Assembly (NCBI GenBank): GCA_033239005.1
Contig: BSQZ01000050.1
Location: 4,685,001 to 4,749,000, forward strand
Origin: Lamellibrachia satsuma
Lineage: Eukaryota > Annelida > Polychaeta > Sabellida > Siboglinidae
Direction: 5' to 3'
DNA: 64,000 nucleotides
Position numbers and translations under genes: made by a program. This document shows, in pieces, positions 46,207 to 57,190 of the stretch; the first letter of the stretch is position 1; the number at the start of each line of letters is the position of its first letter. The notes under the pieces are model-generated. The model saw only the letters and a program-made list of their open reading frames with translations. It ran no database searches and was not told where the DNA came from.

Positions 46207-47272
46207 GTCTGGTCTGTAATTTATTCACAATACATTAACCATTTTAATATTGATTTATTAAAAACACGTTTAATACACATGAACCTGCCCACTGTTGGTG
46301 GAAGTATACACATACGTACGCCTACGTTTACCATGTATTCAATTGTGCTTCATTATTACTGCGATAATAATCGCCATGGCGTTGAACAAGAAAACTTAAT
46401 TTGAACCACGACAGCTAATTTTGGTGAATAGATTATTCGTATACAAATAATCTAATCACATTTCGTCTTAGATACGAATCACGAGGAAATAAATCGTTTA
46501 TGCACGAATCATCAAACAAACAATTGTTTTGGTTCCAATAGCTTCAGTTCGAATCGTGACTTACCCTATTGAGTTTTCATTGCCAACGGTATTGGATATT
46601 AGCGTTATGGCAACGATTGTTACGAAAATGCGCAACTATAATATATTAATATTAGGTCCAAATGAAGCAGGTTAAAACGTGCGGTGCTAAACAGTAATTT
46701 AATTTAGTGGATTAAGTTTCTTCTGGCGACATGTACTTGGGAGATTTGCAAGAGCAATGAAAGTCGGAAATGTGACGTAAAATGGCCACCTAATTCTTAA
46801 CATAAAACTGCAGAAATTTGTTTCAGCTGTGTGCGACAACGGTCTTCAGAGGTGGGTCACAACTGCTGAAATATCGCTGTAAGATAATAACAATTAATCA
46901 TATCCAGATAACAAATGATCCCTCCTGTGTGGGGTGTTTTACTTCCCCTGGCATGGACAGTTCGGCGCTCCCACCGCCGCGCTACTGCCACCCGCCACCC
47001 ATGACGTGTGTTCACATCAACGAGCGAACTGTGATTTATAATGCACCACAGGGTCTATCATTCTCACAGTAGACTACAACGCCAATAATGCACACATCAA
47101 AGCAAACGTTACCTGTGGCCTATATTATTAACCAGAAAACCAACGAGCTTCATAAAAAAATGGCGAGTATAGAGAGAGAAATGACGATAAATCAAACAGC
47201 TCGCAGGCATAAATACTTATTAATAGGACAAGCGAAACGTCGTTGTGTGTCACCGCCTGTCCTCCGTGTGTC
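45541..47272. other. Introns and 5' flank of the DEATH-LRR gene
   Basis: Contains exon 1 (46206-46134) and its acceptor at 46214. A GC-richer block at 46920-47060 is open on the plus strand (DSSALPPPRYCHPPPM) but has no recognised family. No promoter could be fixed. Confidence 0.4.
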
Positions 47273-47279
47273 GTTATAC

Positions 47280-47405
47280 AAAGAGCGGCCAGTACGCGCT
47301 GGTTTCGTACAGGTGAAATGGCGTCGCGTTAAATGCGATGTTGTCGCTGCCGGTGTCGTCACTCGTTGCGTTCATAAAAGGCACGTCGTTACTGTTCGCT
47401 ACACA
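47280..47405 (-). CDS. NIDO-like 5' half exon (orphan)
   Basis: The minus-strand frame reads ANSNDVPFMNATSDDTGSDN, then FNATPFHLYETSAYWPLF, ending at a GTATAAC donor in phase 0. Spacing and residues (P-(N/L)-TSDDG/T-S, F-LY) align with the 5' NIDO exon at 11573-11672, which also ends in phase 0. No second-half exon (VNTNGLISF-like) was found downstream, so this is an orphan, a fragment, or continues in an exon I cannot see. Its acceptor is uncertain. Confidence 0.4.
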
Positions 47406-48650
47406 CAGCCCGTTCGCGTCGCTCAGCCGTGACCGCGTCCGTAGATTCAACGGGCGTGGCTGCCACATATATAAAACTAATATGTCTGTGGACATCTAAG
47501 CTAATGTTCTAATCACATAAGCACCAGTTATTTGAAATGTATAACGAATGAATCATAGCAACAGTTATACCGTTATAATATCGTACGCCGAGTGCCATGT
47601 GTAACTGACTGGTAAAGTAATATTATTTTACGGAACACAGTCCCCTTGGATTGTCCTTAAACGACGTACGTCTGATTCATTCAAGTCGAAACCCACACCC
47701 TTGTGAAATCTGTCCGTGCCAAGTGGTACGTTTTGCTGAATGTGTGTAACTAATTAATGCAAGTAATATCATCGTCAAACTCGAATGTTTGCCTGTTCAA
47801 AACATGTTGGTGACGTATGTGTGCTTAAAATAGACACTTCTACTGCTAGAATACAGAACTGTCCGCCAATAACGGGAACCGTGCCTATAATGCAGCCATT
47901 ATATGCTGGTTGTTGAAGTGTTAGCACAATACCACATTCACCCAAGTGTCTACTTACCGTTTATGACGAGAACTTCAACGGAATTAACAGTGGATGTATT
48001 TGCTCTGACGTAGCTTGATCAGTAGGTGTAGCTGGTGTACAAGGCGACTGCTCAAGGACGTAACGACCTTGTTGCCTGGGCGGGTGAAGCGAACACGTTT
48101 AGCCAATAAAAATTCACAATTGGGGTAACACGTCATATCATGTGCCGCTATTTGGAGGACACCGGAGACAGTGACGCAGTTAACACGTGACCGTAGAACA
48201 TTCGAGAAAACACCATTCCAGAAGCAGTGAGCCGAGTGATACAGGCTGCACCCCAGTTATGACCGCGTAGACCACCTATGAATCAGGCCCCCGTCGCCTC
48301 CGCCAATGACCTCAACGGTGTCGTTTCCATGGGTCAGTGACTCTGTATTCGCCTCCAGCACGACAACGCTCGGGGACTTGTACAATGTCTACGGCGTCTC
48401 ACTCCGGGTGTCACAGGGTGTTGGTGACGCATGGACTTCTCGCTGCCATAAATAAGCTAGACGTAGGAACTATCAGGTCGCCGCCCGTAATGGCCATAAA
48501 CTATTATGTGTCACACTACACTAACAATATCGTAGGTTTAGTTTGTCAGTAAAACCTACAACTGCGACCCTCCCATACTGAACGGGTCGTACTTAACAGA
48601 CAGTGACGTCCAGTGTCGTAATGGGGGGGGGGAGTATTGGGCCATGGAGT
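47406..48650. other. Non-coding, moderate CpG
   Basis: No gene supported. A run of nine G at about 48625 and a CpG-richer part at 48000-48500 are the only features noticed. Confidence 0.35.
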
Positions 48651-49805
48651 AAGAGTCGTTGAAGCCGTTACACTATAATCCACTACATAAAATGTGCAGT
48701 CGTAATCGTTAATACAAACACACGACAGTCCACATTATAGAACGCATGTATGTATAAATACCAATACCCGTTAGTCCACCACATACAAAGCATGGTTGTA
48801 GTCTTTCAAACCGCTACACTATCGTCCACTACACAGAACACACAGTTGTAATTGTTGAAACCACAACACAATAGTACACTACATATAACGCACATTTGTG
48901 GTCGTTTATCCAGCAACACGATAGTACATTACATAGAACGCAGAAAAATAGTCGTTGAAACCGTTACCCGATAGTCCACTACATAGAACGTGCAATTGTA
49001 ATCGTTGAAACAAATACACGACAGTCCACATCATACAACGCACATCTGTCAACGTTGAAACCCATACCCGATAGTCCACCACATACAACGTATAGATGTA
49101 TTCTTTCAAAACGCTACACTTTCGTTCACTGTACAGAACGCACAGTTGTAATCGTTGAAACCACTACACGATAGTACACTACATAGAACACACATTTGTA
49201 ATCGTTAAAAACACAACACGATAGTACACGATACAGAAAGCACAGTTGTAATCGTTGAAACCGGATCACGATATTACACTACATAGAACGCACAGTTGTA
49301 ATTGTTGAAGACGTTACACAATAGTCCTCTACACAAATAGCACAGTTGTAGTCGCTCCAACAGATATAGGAAAGTTCATTACCCAGAACGCAGAGTTGTA
49401 GTTACCGAAACATGTAAGATGGCACAATACACAGATCGCACAGATGTAATCGTTGAAACCATTACAGGATAGTCCATTACATAGAATGCACAGTTGTAGC
49501 GATTGAAACAAACACGCGACAGTCCTCTACATAGAACGCACATTTGTAGTCGTTTATCCACGCAGAGTAATAGTCATTGAAATCGTTACACGATAGTCCA
49601 CTACATCGAACGTTCATTCGTAATCTTTGAAACAAATACACGACATTCCACATCATAGAATGCACAAATGTAGTTGAAACCCATACCTGATAGTCGATAG
49701 TCCACTATACAGAAAACACTGCTGTATTCGTTGAAAACACTACACGATAGTACTTTACACAGAACGCACAGTTGGAGTTATCGAAACCGCTGCACGATAG
49801 TTGAA
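48651..49805 (-). repeat. ~50-bp diverged satellite (copy 2, inverted)
   Basis: About 20 or more diverged units of GTCGTTGAAACC..TACACGATAGTCCACTACATAGAACG, the reverse complement of the satellite at 11673-12066. Unit borders drift with small indels. Confidence 0.85.
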
Positions 49806-50729
49806 TCCGACACACAACCACTACATAGAACGGACAAGTTCCAGATGGCAAGTGGATAAGAAAGCCATTGGATTATTGAGAGTCCAACAATTATCTCAAC
49901 TATGTGTAGCCCGCCCTTATCAGATATTTGTCAATTCTATTTTTAAACATATTCACACTACTAGCATTAACACAAACATTTGGCAGTTTTTTCCATTCAT
50001 TTATCACCTTCTCTGAGAAAGAGTACTTTTTTATGTCCAACATACACTGCTCCTTAACTAATGCTGCTTTGTGTCCTCTGGTTCTACTACCTTCTATAAG
50101 TTTGAAGAACATATTCCTATCAACATCCTCATAACCGTTTACTATTTTAAACACTTCTATTTGGTCTCCTCTTAGTCTCCTAGTTTCTAGTGCTGTCAAA
50201 GCACATTGTAATAAGCGGCTTTCGTAACTAAGGTCTCTCAATTCTGGAATCATTTTAGTTGTTCTTCGTTGTATTCTGTTTAGCTTGTCTATGTCTTTTT
50301 TACGATACGGCCTCCATGCTTGAATACAATATTCCAAATGTGGTATAACTATTGCTTTGTACAGGGGTACAATTAGCTGTTTCTCCTTATACATGATAGT
50401 TCTCCTAACTAGCCCTAGAATTTGATTCCCTTTCGAAGCAGCAATCCGACATTGCTCTGAAACTTTAATGTCAGCACTAAATGTTAATCCTAAGTCCTTT
50501 TCTTGTGTGCTTCTACCCAATACAGCATCCCCCATTTTATATTCTTCGTCCATGTTTCCATGTCCTATGTGTATGCATTTACACTTTCCAAAATGTAATA
50601 ACATTTGCCATTAACTAATTTATATAGATCATCATGTAAACTCTAATTATCTGTAACATTAGTAATCTTTCTGAATACTTTTGTGTCATCTGCAAATTTG
50701 AGTACTTTGCTAGATATGTCATCTTCCAA

Positions 50730-50732
<3 letters not shown>

Positions 50733-50760
<28 letters not shown>
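50733..50760. repeat. (AT)n tract inside LINE copy B
   Basis: A pure AT run that interrupts the reverse transcriptase between the FADD block and the GVQQ block. Confidence 0.95.
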
Positions 50761-50768
<8 letters not shown>

Positions 50769-51282
50769 ATATAAAGCCTAATACCAATCACTGTTGTACC
50801 CCACTCAGAACAAATTTCCAGTTTGAAATATCACCATCTACTCTTACTCTCTGTCTTCTGTGTGTAAGCCACTCTTCTATCCAGTTGATTACATCATTAC
50901 CTATACCATGGACCTTTAGTTTAATACCAATCTTTGATGTGGCACTTTATCGAAAGCTTTCTGAAAATCTAAGTAGACAACATCCACTGGTGACCCGTCA
51001 TCTACCCACTTTGTAATTTTTTTCAAAAAACAGGATATTTTTTAGAAATGACCTTGCTTTTAGGAACCCGTTTTGAGACGTATTTATTAATTAATGTTTT
51101 ACATGGAATTCCACCATGTGGTCTCTAATTATTTTTTCAGAGTAATTTACATACAACTGATGTTAAACTCACCGGTCTGTAATTTTCTGGTTTGTTCCTC
51201 GATCCCTTCTTAAATAGCGGCGTAATGTTTGCTTCTTTCCATTCTAAAGGAACTATTCCTTCTTCTAGTGACAAGATAAACA

Positions 51283-51538
51283 ATTTTGCAAGTGGTATAC
51301 TAATATGCTCAACAATTGCCTTAAGCAGTGTTGGTGATATCCCGTCAACTCCCGGTGATGTTATTATCTTTGCAAGTGGTTTACTAATATGCTCAACAAT
51401 TGCCTTAAGCAGTTTTGGTGGTATCCCGTCAACTCCCGGTGATTTTATTATCTTTGCAAGTGGTGTACTAATTTGCTCAACAATTGCCTTAAGTAGTTTT
51501 GGTGGTATCTCGTCAACTCCCGGTGATTTATTATCTTT
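51283..51538 (-). repeat. In-frame 84-bp triplication in the LINE RT
   Basis: Three 84-bp copies, exactly 28 codons each, encode KSPGVDGIPPKLLKAIVEH-type units. The word CAAGTGGT starts at about 51289, 51373 and 51457. In normal elements this segment occurs once, at the start of the polymerase fingers. The frame stays open across all three. Confidence 0.92.
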
Positions 51539-51945
51539 CATCTTCTTAATTTTCTTTGCTATCATTTCAGAAGTTACAACTAACTGCCCTAAATGTTCTG
51601 ATTTACTGCCCTCAAATTTAGTAAATGGAACTGGAAGTGAGCTGATATCTTCTGTGGTAAAAACTGAGCTGAAAATACTCATTCAGGACCTCTGCCATTT
51701 GAAACCCGTCTGAAATTATGTTTCCCCTGTTGTTTTCTAGTGATCCGACCTTATATCGCACTTTCCGTTTACTCCTTACATAAGCATAGCAACTCTTGCT
51801 GTAATTTTTTATATTACCTGCCAATTGTTTTTCAAAGGTTCTTTTAGATTGTCTAATTTCAGTTGTAGCTAGGTTAAGTGCCTCTTTGTGTAGTTCTTTT
51901 TCAAAATACTTTACAGATAAGATTGCTCGTATTAGATAAAAAATT

Positions 51946-53640
51946 TCATTAATGATAATGACTATGATTTCCCTGAACCACCACTTTCTGAAAAAAACAC
52001 TACAGAGTTTCACACCTGCAACTACTAATGAAGTTCTCATTATTATTTTAAAATATCCTAACAAATCGTGTGATCTTGACCCATTTCCAACACTTCTACT
52101 AAAAAGATGTATCGATCAACTCATCTTTCCCATTACTACTATCATAAACCTTTCAGTGCAGAATGGAGTTGTTCCCCGGGATTTCAAACAAGTTCTTGTA
52201 AATCGTCTTATTAAAAAACAAACTTTTTGCCAAAATCACCTAAAAAATTATCTCCAATTTCAGTTTTCTGTAAAAAAATAATGGAAAAAGTGGTTGCTAA
52301 TCGCCTTCATGAACATATTTACAACCATCACTTATCAAATGATCTACAGTCTGCATATAAACGATTCCACTCTACCGAAACAGCTCTTCTCAAGATACAC
52401 AATGATATAGTTGATAACATTGAGAACGGCAAAGTCATAGCACTCACTTTACTTGATATCTCAGTTGTTTTCGATACAATTGATCATTTAATCCTTTTAC
52501 AACGCCTCCATAGATATTTTGGCATTTCTGGCCCAGCTCTTCGGTGGTTCATGTCATATTTTTCAGACAGATATCAAAGTATTGACATATCTGACACATT
52601 ATCTTGCCCACAACACCTTCCATTTGGAGTGCCGCAAGGATCCGTCCTTGACCCTGTTCTGTTCAGCTTATATACTACATCGCTCAGCCTAGTCCTTACT
52701 AATCATAATCTCAGTCATCACCTTTATGCTGATGACACACAGGTTTACATATCACTTTCACAATCAAATGCATAAGAATCTGTTTCGACTTTAAGTGATT
52801 GTCTTGCTGACATCCTGTTGTGGATGGAATCAAGTAAGCTAAAGTTTAATCCAGATAAAAAAGACTTTATTATTATTGGCACCAAACAACAACGAAATAG
52901 AATTATCAACCATGTGTTGTCTTTGATAGTGACTTCAACTTTCGCCAGCATATTTCTCAAGTATGTAAATCCTGTTTCTATCATATTCGTGATCTCCGTC
53001 GAATTCGGCGTCACATATCTATATCTACTGCTAAAACAATATCAATGGCATTAATTAGTAGCCGCCTTGACTATTGTAATTTACTACTAAATATCATTGC
53101 TAAAAGAGAATTGGCTAAACTCCAACGAGTACAAAATTGTCAGGGCACCTCGATTTTCACCGTCATTACCACTACTTAAACACTTGCACTGGCTTCCAGT
53201 TTCTTACCGAATTCAATTTAAGCTGTCCACTCTTACATATCTTACTCTACCTACACAACGACCACCCTACGTGGCTAGTCTCCTGCATCTTCCAAATATC
53301 CCTAGACAGCTAAGATCATCAATTTCACAACTTAGTGTACCTAAAACAAAACTTAACTTGGGTAAATGTGCTTTCTCTGTCGCTGCGCCTAGGGTCTGGA
53401 ATGAACTCCATATCACTTTGAAAACATCTTAGACTATTGCTATTTTCCGAAAAAAAAAAACTCAAGACATATCTATTCCAAATTGCATTTCCACCATAAA
53501 TGCTCGGTTGTCCCTCGTTCTGATACTGACTTTTACGCGTCCCTATTTACGATTATGCTTAATGATTCTGTTTTGTTGCGCCTCTGAGCTCAGGTTCCTG
53601 AGGATATAGGCGCCCTAGAAGTTAATTATAATTTTATTAT
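51946..53640 (+). mobile_element. Decayed LINE, L2/CR1-like reverse transcriptase
   Basis: A second LINE family, plus strand, meeting copy B head-to-head. From 5' to 3': PNKSCDLDPFPTLLLKRC, NYLQFQFSVKK, LSNDLQSAYKRFHSTETALL, a TLLDISVVFDTIDH block, FGVPQGSVLDPVLF, and YADDTQVY with both catalytic aspartates near 52730. After frameshifts come LQRVQN and HWLPVSYRIQFKL, then FSVAAPRVWNELH to a stop at about 53432. The frame is broken several times (near 52260, 52775, 52910 and 53150), so it is inactive. Residues LDISVVFDT deviate from the usual LDLSAAFDT. The 3' end is near a TTATTATTAT tail at about 53635. The endonuclease is missing. Confidence 0.82.
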
Positions 53641-53852
53641 TATATTCTAGCTGTTTGTAGGAAAACGTAATTTTTTAGGATGTCACTTAACATTAATGAA
53701 AAATATAACTATATACAAATGTTTCAAATCCTTCTGCAGTTATGTAGAAATGAGCACACTGAATAATGTAACAAAATAATATTAATGACATGTTTATCCA
53801 ATAAAGGATTTCAAAGGTTATACATTTGCCCATGTTTGACAAAAACGGTAAC

Positions 53853-54031
53853 CTGATTGGAAAAATATTGAACTCTATTCTGATGAAGATATTGCACTGC
53901 CTGTAGAAGTTGTTTGACCATATCAGGCAGCATGCTGTTCCAATCTGGTTGGTGCATCACCGCTCTGAGCCATTCATCAATACTGTATTCACCCAAGGCT
54001 GCATACATACATCCTCTGGTATTCTCCGAGT
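53853..54031 (-). CDS. Kinase-like exon (subdomains V-VIa), orphan
   Basis: A 179-nt open exon between TGTGTTTTAG and CAG/GTTACC. It encodes MYAALGEYSIDEWLRAV and MVKQLLQAVQYLHQNRV, the shape of the hinge and helix E of a protein kinase (as in MV-QLL-AV-YLH-NR-HRDLKP). The exon ends before any HRD; instead VQYFSNQ follows, so the catalytic loop is in another exon or lost. No partner exon was found. May be a single exon of a gene running left, or a gene relic next to the LINE. Confidence 0.4.
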
Positions 54032-54084
54032 CTAAAACACACAGTGAACATACATGGTTAATCCTTCCGAACACCCACAGAAAA

Positions 54085-54245
54085 CATCCTGGTTACATGG
54101 TTAATGCGTCAGCTGAGTCTTTTCGCATATCCCAAGAAGAAGATCCCACCTTAAAAGCGTGTTTCGCTAAAGTACAAGGTCCTCGATTAGGAGATTCGAA
54201 AATGAGTTATTTCTTCATGAAGGCGGGTCAACGACCACGGTCCAT
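54085..54245 (+). mobile_element. Gypsy-type pol fragment (protease-RT spacer)
   Basis: A plus-strand frame with RISQEEDPTLKACFAKVQ and KMSYFFMKAG. The pattern (A/S)Q-EDPTLK---......Y-F--K-G is typical of the spacer between protease and reverse transcriptase in Ty3/Gypsy polyproteins. Short and alone; no LTR found. Confidence 0.45.
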
Positions 54246-55313
54246 CTAGGACCGAAGCGAGCTGTCAGCGCAGATACAGGTGATGTCAGCTCACGACGAA
54301 ATCGGCTCGATGAAATCGGACAACATATTTAGGAAAGTTCGGCCTGCTACTCTGGTAACTTCAGCCTCAGAGCACAACGGGCAACAACCAAGCGATAGTG
54401 TGCGCCTTACTGTGAATAAAGCATATTATTTATCCTCTCATTTGTTAATTTTGTTCCACATTAATCCCGAAATTGTTACTTTTTAATAGCTTTCTCGTCC
54501 TTCCGCATAAAATACAGTGCTGTTTTTTTTCCCATTTTAACACGCAGTCAACAAGACGATCATTAGAACTGATACAATTCGTCGTATCCTTAAAATGCAT
54601 ACCATACAATATATCACATCAAAAACAATAATATTATATACAGTTCAACAATTTAAATACATTTAACTACAATTATCATAATATCTTGTTTCTATGTTTA
54701 AGATTTTCACGAGTTTCCCATCATTAGGGGAAATTCTCCCCAGATTGTTTTCTATTAAATCAAATACAGAGCAATGAGAGTGATAAGCGATTATTGTATT
54801 GTGAATACAACGGAGCCACCTGTATATGAGTGTTTGCTGTTGTATTGCACATAAAAATCGGGGGCTTTAGCTAAGCAGCATAGAACATCAGAGCTAGCCC
54901 ACCGTTAAAAGTTAAGTCTAATCAATTACTAGTTAGAATTGAGTAGATCTTATTTGTCACATCAGTCACCGAAACACCAAGCCGAAATAATGTGGCAGTT
55001 GGGCCGAATTCTCCGAGGGCCGAAATCACCACCACCCGTCAGAGCTACTCCTGCTATTGCGATGTTTACTTTCTGCCCTAACCATAAAAACGGCCATATA
55101 GAGCCGTCAAAACTACTCACATATTTACCATACGTATACATGTCACCTGGTCAAACAATACACTTATTTCCATATAACTATAACAAATTACAAAGCCAAA
55201 AGCTAGCTATATCTACTACACCTAGCTCCGTGAAGATAGGCATAGGCGATGATACATTTTTTTTATTTTGATCTTTTTTATGGGAGTAAAAGTAATGTTT
55301 GGCCACGTCACAT
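54246..55313. other. Non-coding
   Basis: AT-rich, no gene or array supported. An AATAAAG at about 54415 is a possible poly(A) signal of the Gypsy fragment. Confidence 0.35.
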
Positions 55314-55908
55314 GTGTAGGCGTATGGTAGATATACGAGGAGAAGCTTGGCAGCTCTATGTGTAGGCGTATGGTAGATATACGAGGAGAAGCTTGGCAGC
55401 TCTATGAGTAGGCGTATGGTAGATATACGAGGAGAAGCTTGGCTGCTCTATGTGTAGGCGTATGGTAGATATACGAGGAGAAACTTGGCAGCTCTATGAG
55501 TAGGCGTATGGTAGATATACGAGGAGAAGCTTGGCAGCTCTATGTGTAGGCGTATGGTAGATATACGAGGAGAAGCTTGGCAGCTCTATGAGTAGGCGTA
55601 TGGTAGATATACGAGGAGAAGCTTGGCTGCTCTATGTGTAGTCGTATGGTAGATATACGAGGAGAAACTTGGCAGCTCTATGAGTAGGCGTATGGTAGAT
55701 ATACGAGGAGAAGCTTGGCTGCTCTATGTGTAGGCGTATGGTAGATATACGAGGAGAAAATTGGCAGCTCTATGAGTAGGCGTATGGTAGATATACGAGG
55801 AGAAGCTTGGCTGCTCTATGTGTAGGCGTATGGTAGATATACGAGAAGCTTGGCATATCTATGTGTAGGCGTACGGTAGATATACGAGAAGAAGCTTGGC
55901 AGCTCTAT
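55314..55908. repeat. 46-bp satellite, ~13 copies in dimeric order
   Basis: The unit contains AGGCGTATGGTAGATATACG and ends in AAGCTTGGCAGCTCTATG. Copies alternate between ATGTGTAGG and ATGAGTAGG junctions, with GCTTGGCAG versus GCTTGGCTG variants, so the amplified block is larger than one unit. The last copies have small deletions. Confidence 0.95.
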
Positions 55909-56535
55909 GTGGTCGTTTTCATGGTTAGGTCAAAAAGTGAATATACTCAAAGGTTACAGGCGTCGCTAAACTGTTCCAAAAGAGGCAAATTCGAATATGG
56001 TTCTGCAGTATCACTTGCCGCTAGCAGTTCGAAATTTACATCGCCATGACTATGGGGAATTACAGATTTGCGATAGGAACCCCGATGAACAACCTCGCTA
56101 ATCAGTGGCTACATTCCTCTCCCGACCATTTTTTCACCGACGGACTACGTACATTAAAAAGTATTGCTCGCCAACGACCACGCCTAAACACATTAAGACG
56201 GCTATGTTTTGTATGCATTTTTTATTTAAATGATGTGTATATCCAGACTTACGCCAGAGAAGTAGTAATATACGAAGTAAATGAAATAATTTATAATGAT
56301 TACATGATGAATCCATCTATTATGAAATACACAGGAATGCGCATTAGCACCATATTTTTTGACGTCCTACAGCCGTGGTTTCATTCTTAGCCAACAGGTG
56401 TCGTAATTGTTATAAATAATCAATGTCAATTGTATGACAGCAGATAACAAAACTGACTACATACGCATTTATCTAAGTTAAATAAAGCTTTCAGAAATTC
56501 TAAATATAAAATATGTGTATGACCCATTTCGAATT
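55909..56535. other. Unrecognised open region
   Basis: A plus-strand frame of 114 codons (56046-56390) begins MTMGNYRFAIGTPMNNLA. It has no recognised domain and AT-rich codons; I do not call it a gene. Confidence 0.25.
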
Positions 56536-56885
56536 CTACCAAGTTCAAGTTCAAGTGTTTATTATCTAATACCGTACAATGGTGTATGAGATAAATACAT
56601 AATACCAAAAGTACTTGAAAGTACTCAAAACATTTACAAATAATAAGAACAATCTAGTTAAACTTACAATTATTATTTTGATTAACTTACAAATTATTAT
56701 TAGTTTATTTAAACTATGAATATTAAAAACACAGAGAACTTGAAATAATTGGGACGATTAATAAAACATTTTGTCAGAGATATATTTCTCTGGTCTCTTA
56801 AAGTGTCACATAGCAACATTAGATGAAATTCATCCCCAATCTCATTTCTATTACACAACGTACAATACCTTTCAGTCTTCTGCCC
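56536..56885 (-). mobile_element. LINE 3' fragment with C-terminal zinc knuckle
   Basis: The minus-strand frame reads ERYCTLCNRNEIGDEFHL and CDTLRDQRN, the C--C------IGDE-H----C finger at the C-terminus of many non-LTR reverse transcriptases. The 3' end carries a short (GAACTT)n tail near 56536. 5'-truncated. Confidence 0.6.
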
Positions 56886-57004
56886 AGGTTTTCAAAAGGG
56901 TAGGGTGCCATTTAAAAAAAAGGGCATTTGCGACGCTCGACTAAATAGTTAACATGACACATCAGGCATTGCACAATTTAGTGAATGAATGTGAGGCACA
57001 TGCT

Positions 57005-57190
57005 ACACAGGGGCACCAAACCCAAGCTGACATTTGTGCTCCGAGAGCCAGGGTTTGGCTGTTGCTGGCATACACTCCTCAACCATAGCATCACTGCAGT
57101 TCATCTTGATGCGCAGGAGAGCCTGCAGTGTCTCCGTCTTCAGTCGGTTGCGGTGATTCGGTTCACCAGCGCCAACTTACTATCTTTGTA
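57005..57190 (-). mobile_element. hAT-type transposase C-terminal remnant
   Basis: Minus strand: LALVNRITATD, a small frameshift, then KTETLQALLRIKMNCSD and a short tail to a stop. The NRI-T-LR--L---TL--LLRIK-N pattern is the end of the hAT dimerisation region. No terminal repeats were found around it. Confidence 0.5.

Larger units (their letters stand above)
49841..51945 (-). mobile_element. Decayed LINE, CR1/L2-group reverse transcriptase (copy B)
   Basis: Minus-strand copy of the element also seen at 1225-2075. In order from 51945: EN-RT linker (KELHKEALNLATTEIRQSK), polymerase N-terminal part with NYRPVSLTSVVCKLL, FQKAFDKVPHQ and a GVQQ block around 50770-50990, the FADD catalytic motif near 50670, and the C-terminal part (PHLEYCIQAWRP, RIQRRTTKMIPELRDL) to a stop at 49900. 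The copy is broken by frameshifts, by an (AT)n tract at 50733-50760 next to the core, and by an in-frame triplication at 51283-51538. The endonuclease domain is absent; the 5' side ends where another LINE begins on the opposite strand. The 3' UTR to 49841 matches copy A. Confidence 0.85.

Noticed and set aside
51192..51713. 173-codon plus-strand open frame
   Set aside because: Antisense shadow of the triplicated reverse-transcriptase segment on the minus strand.
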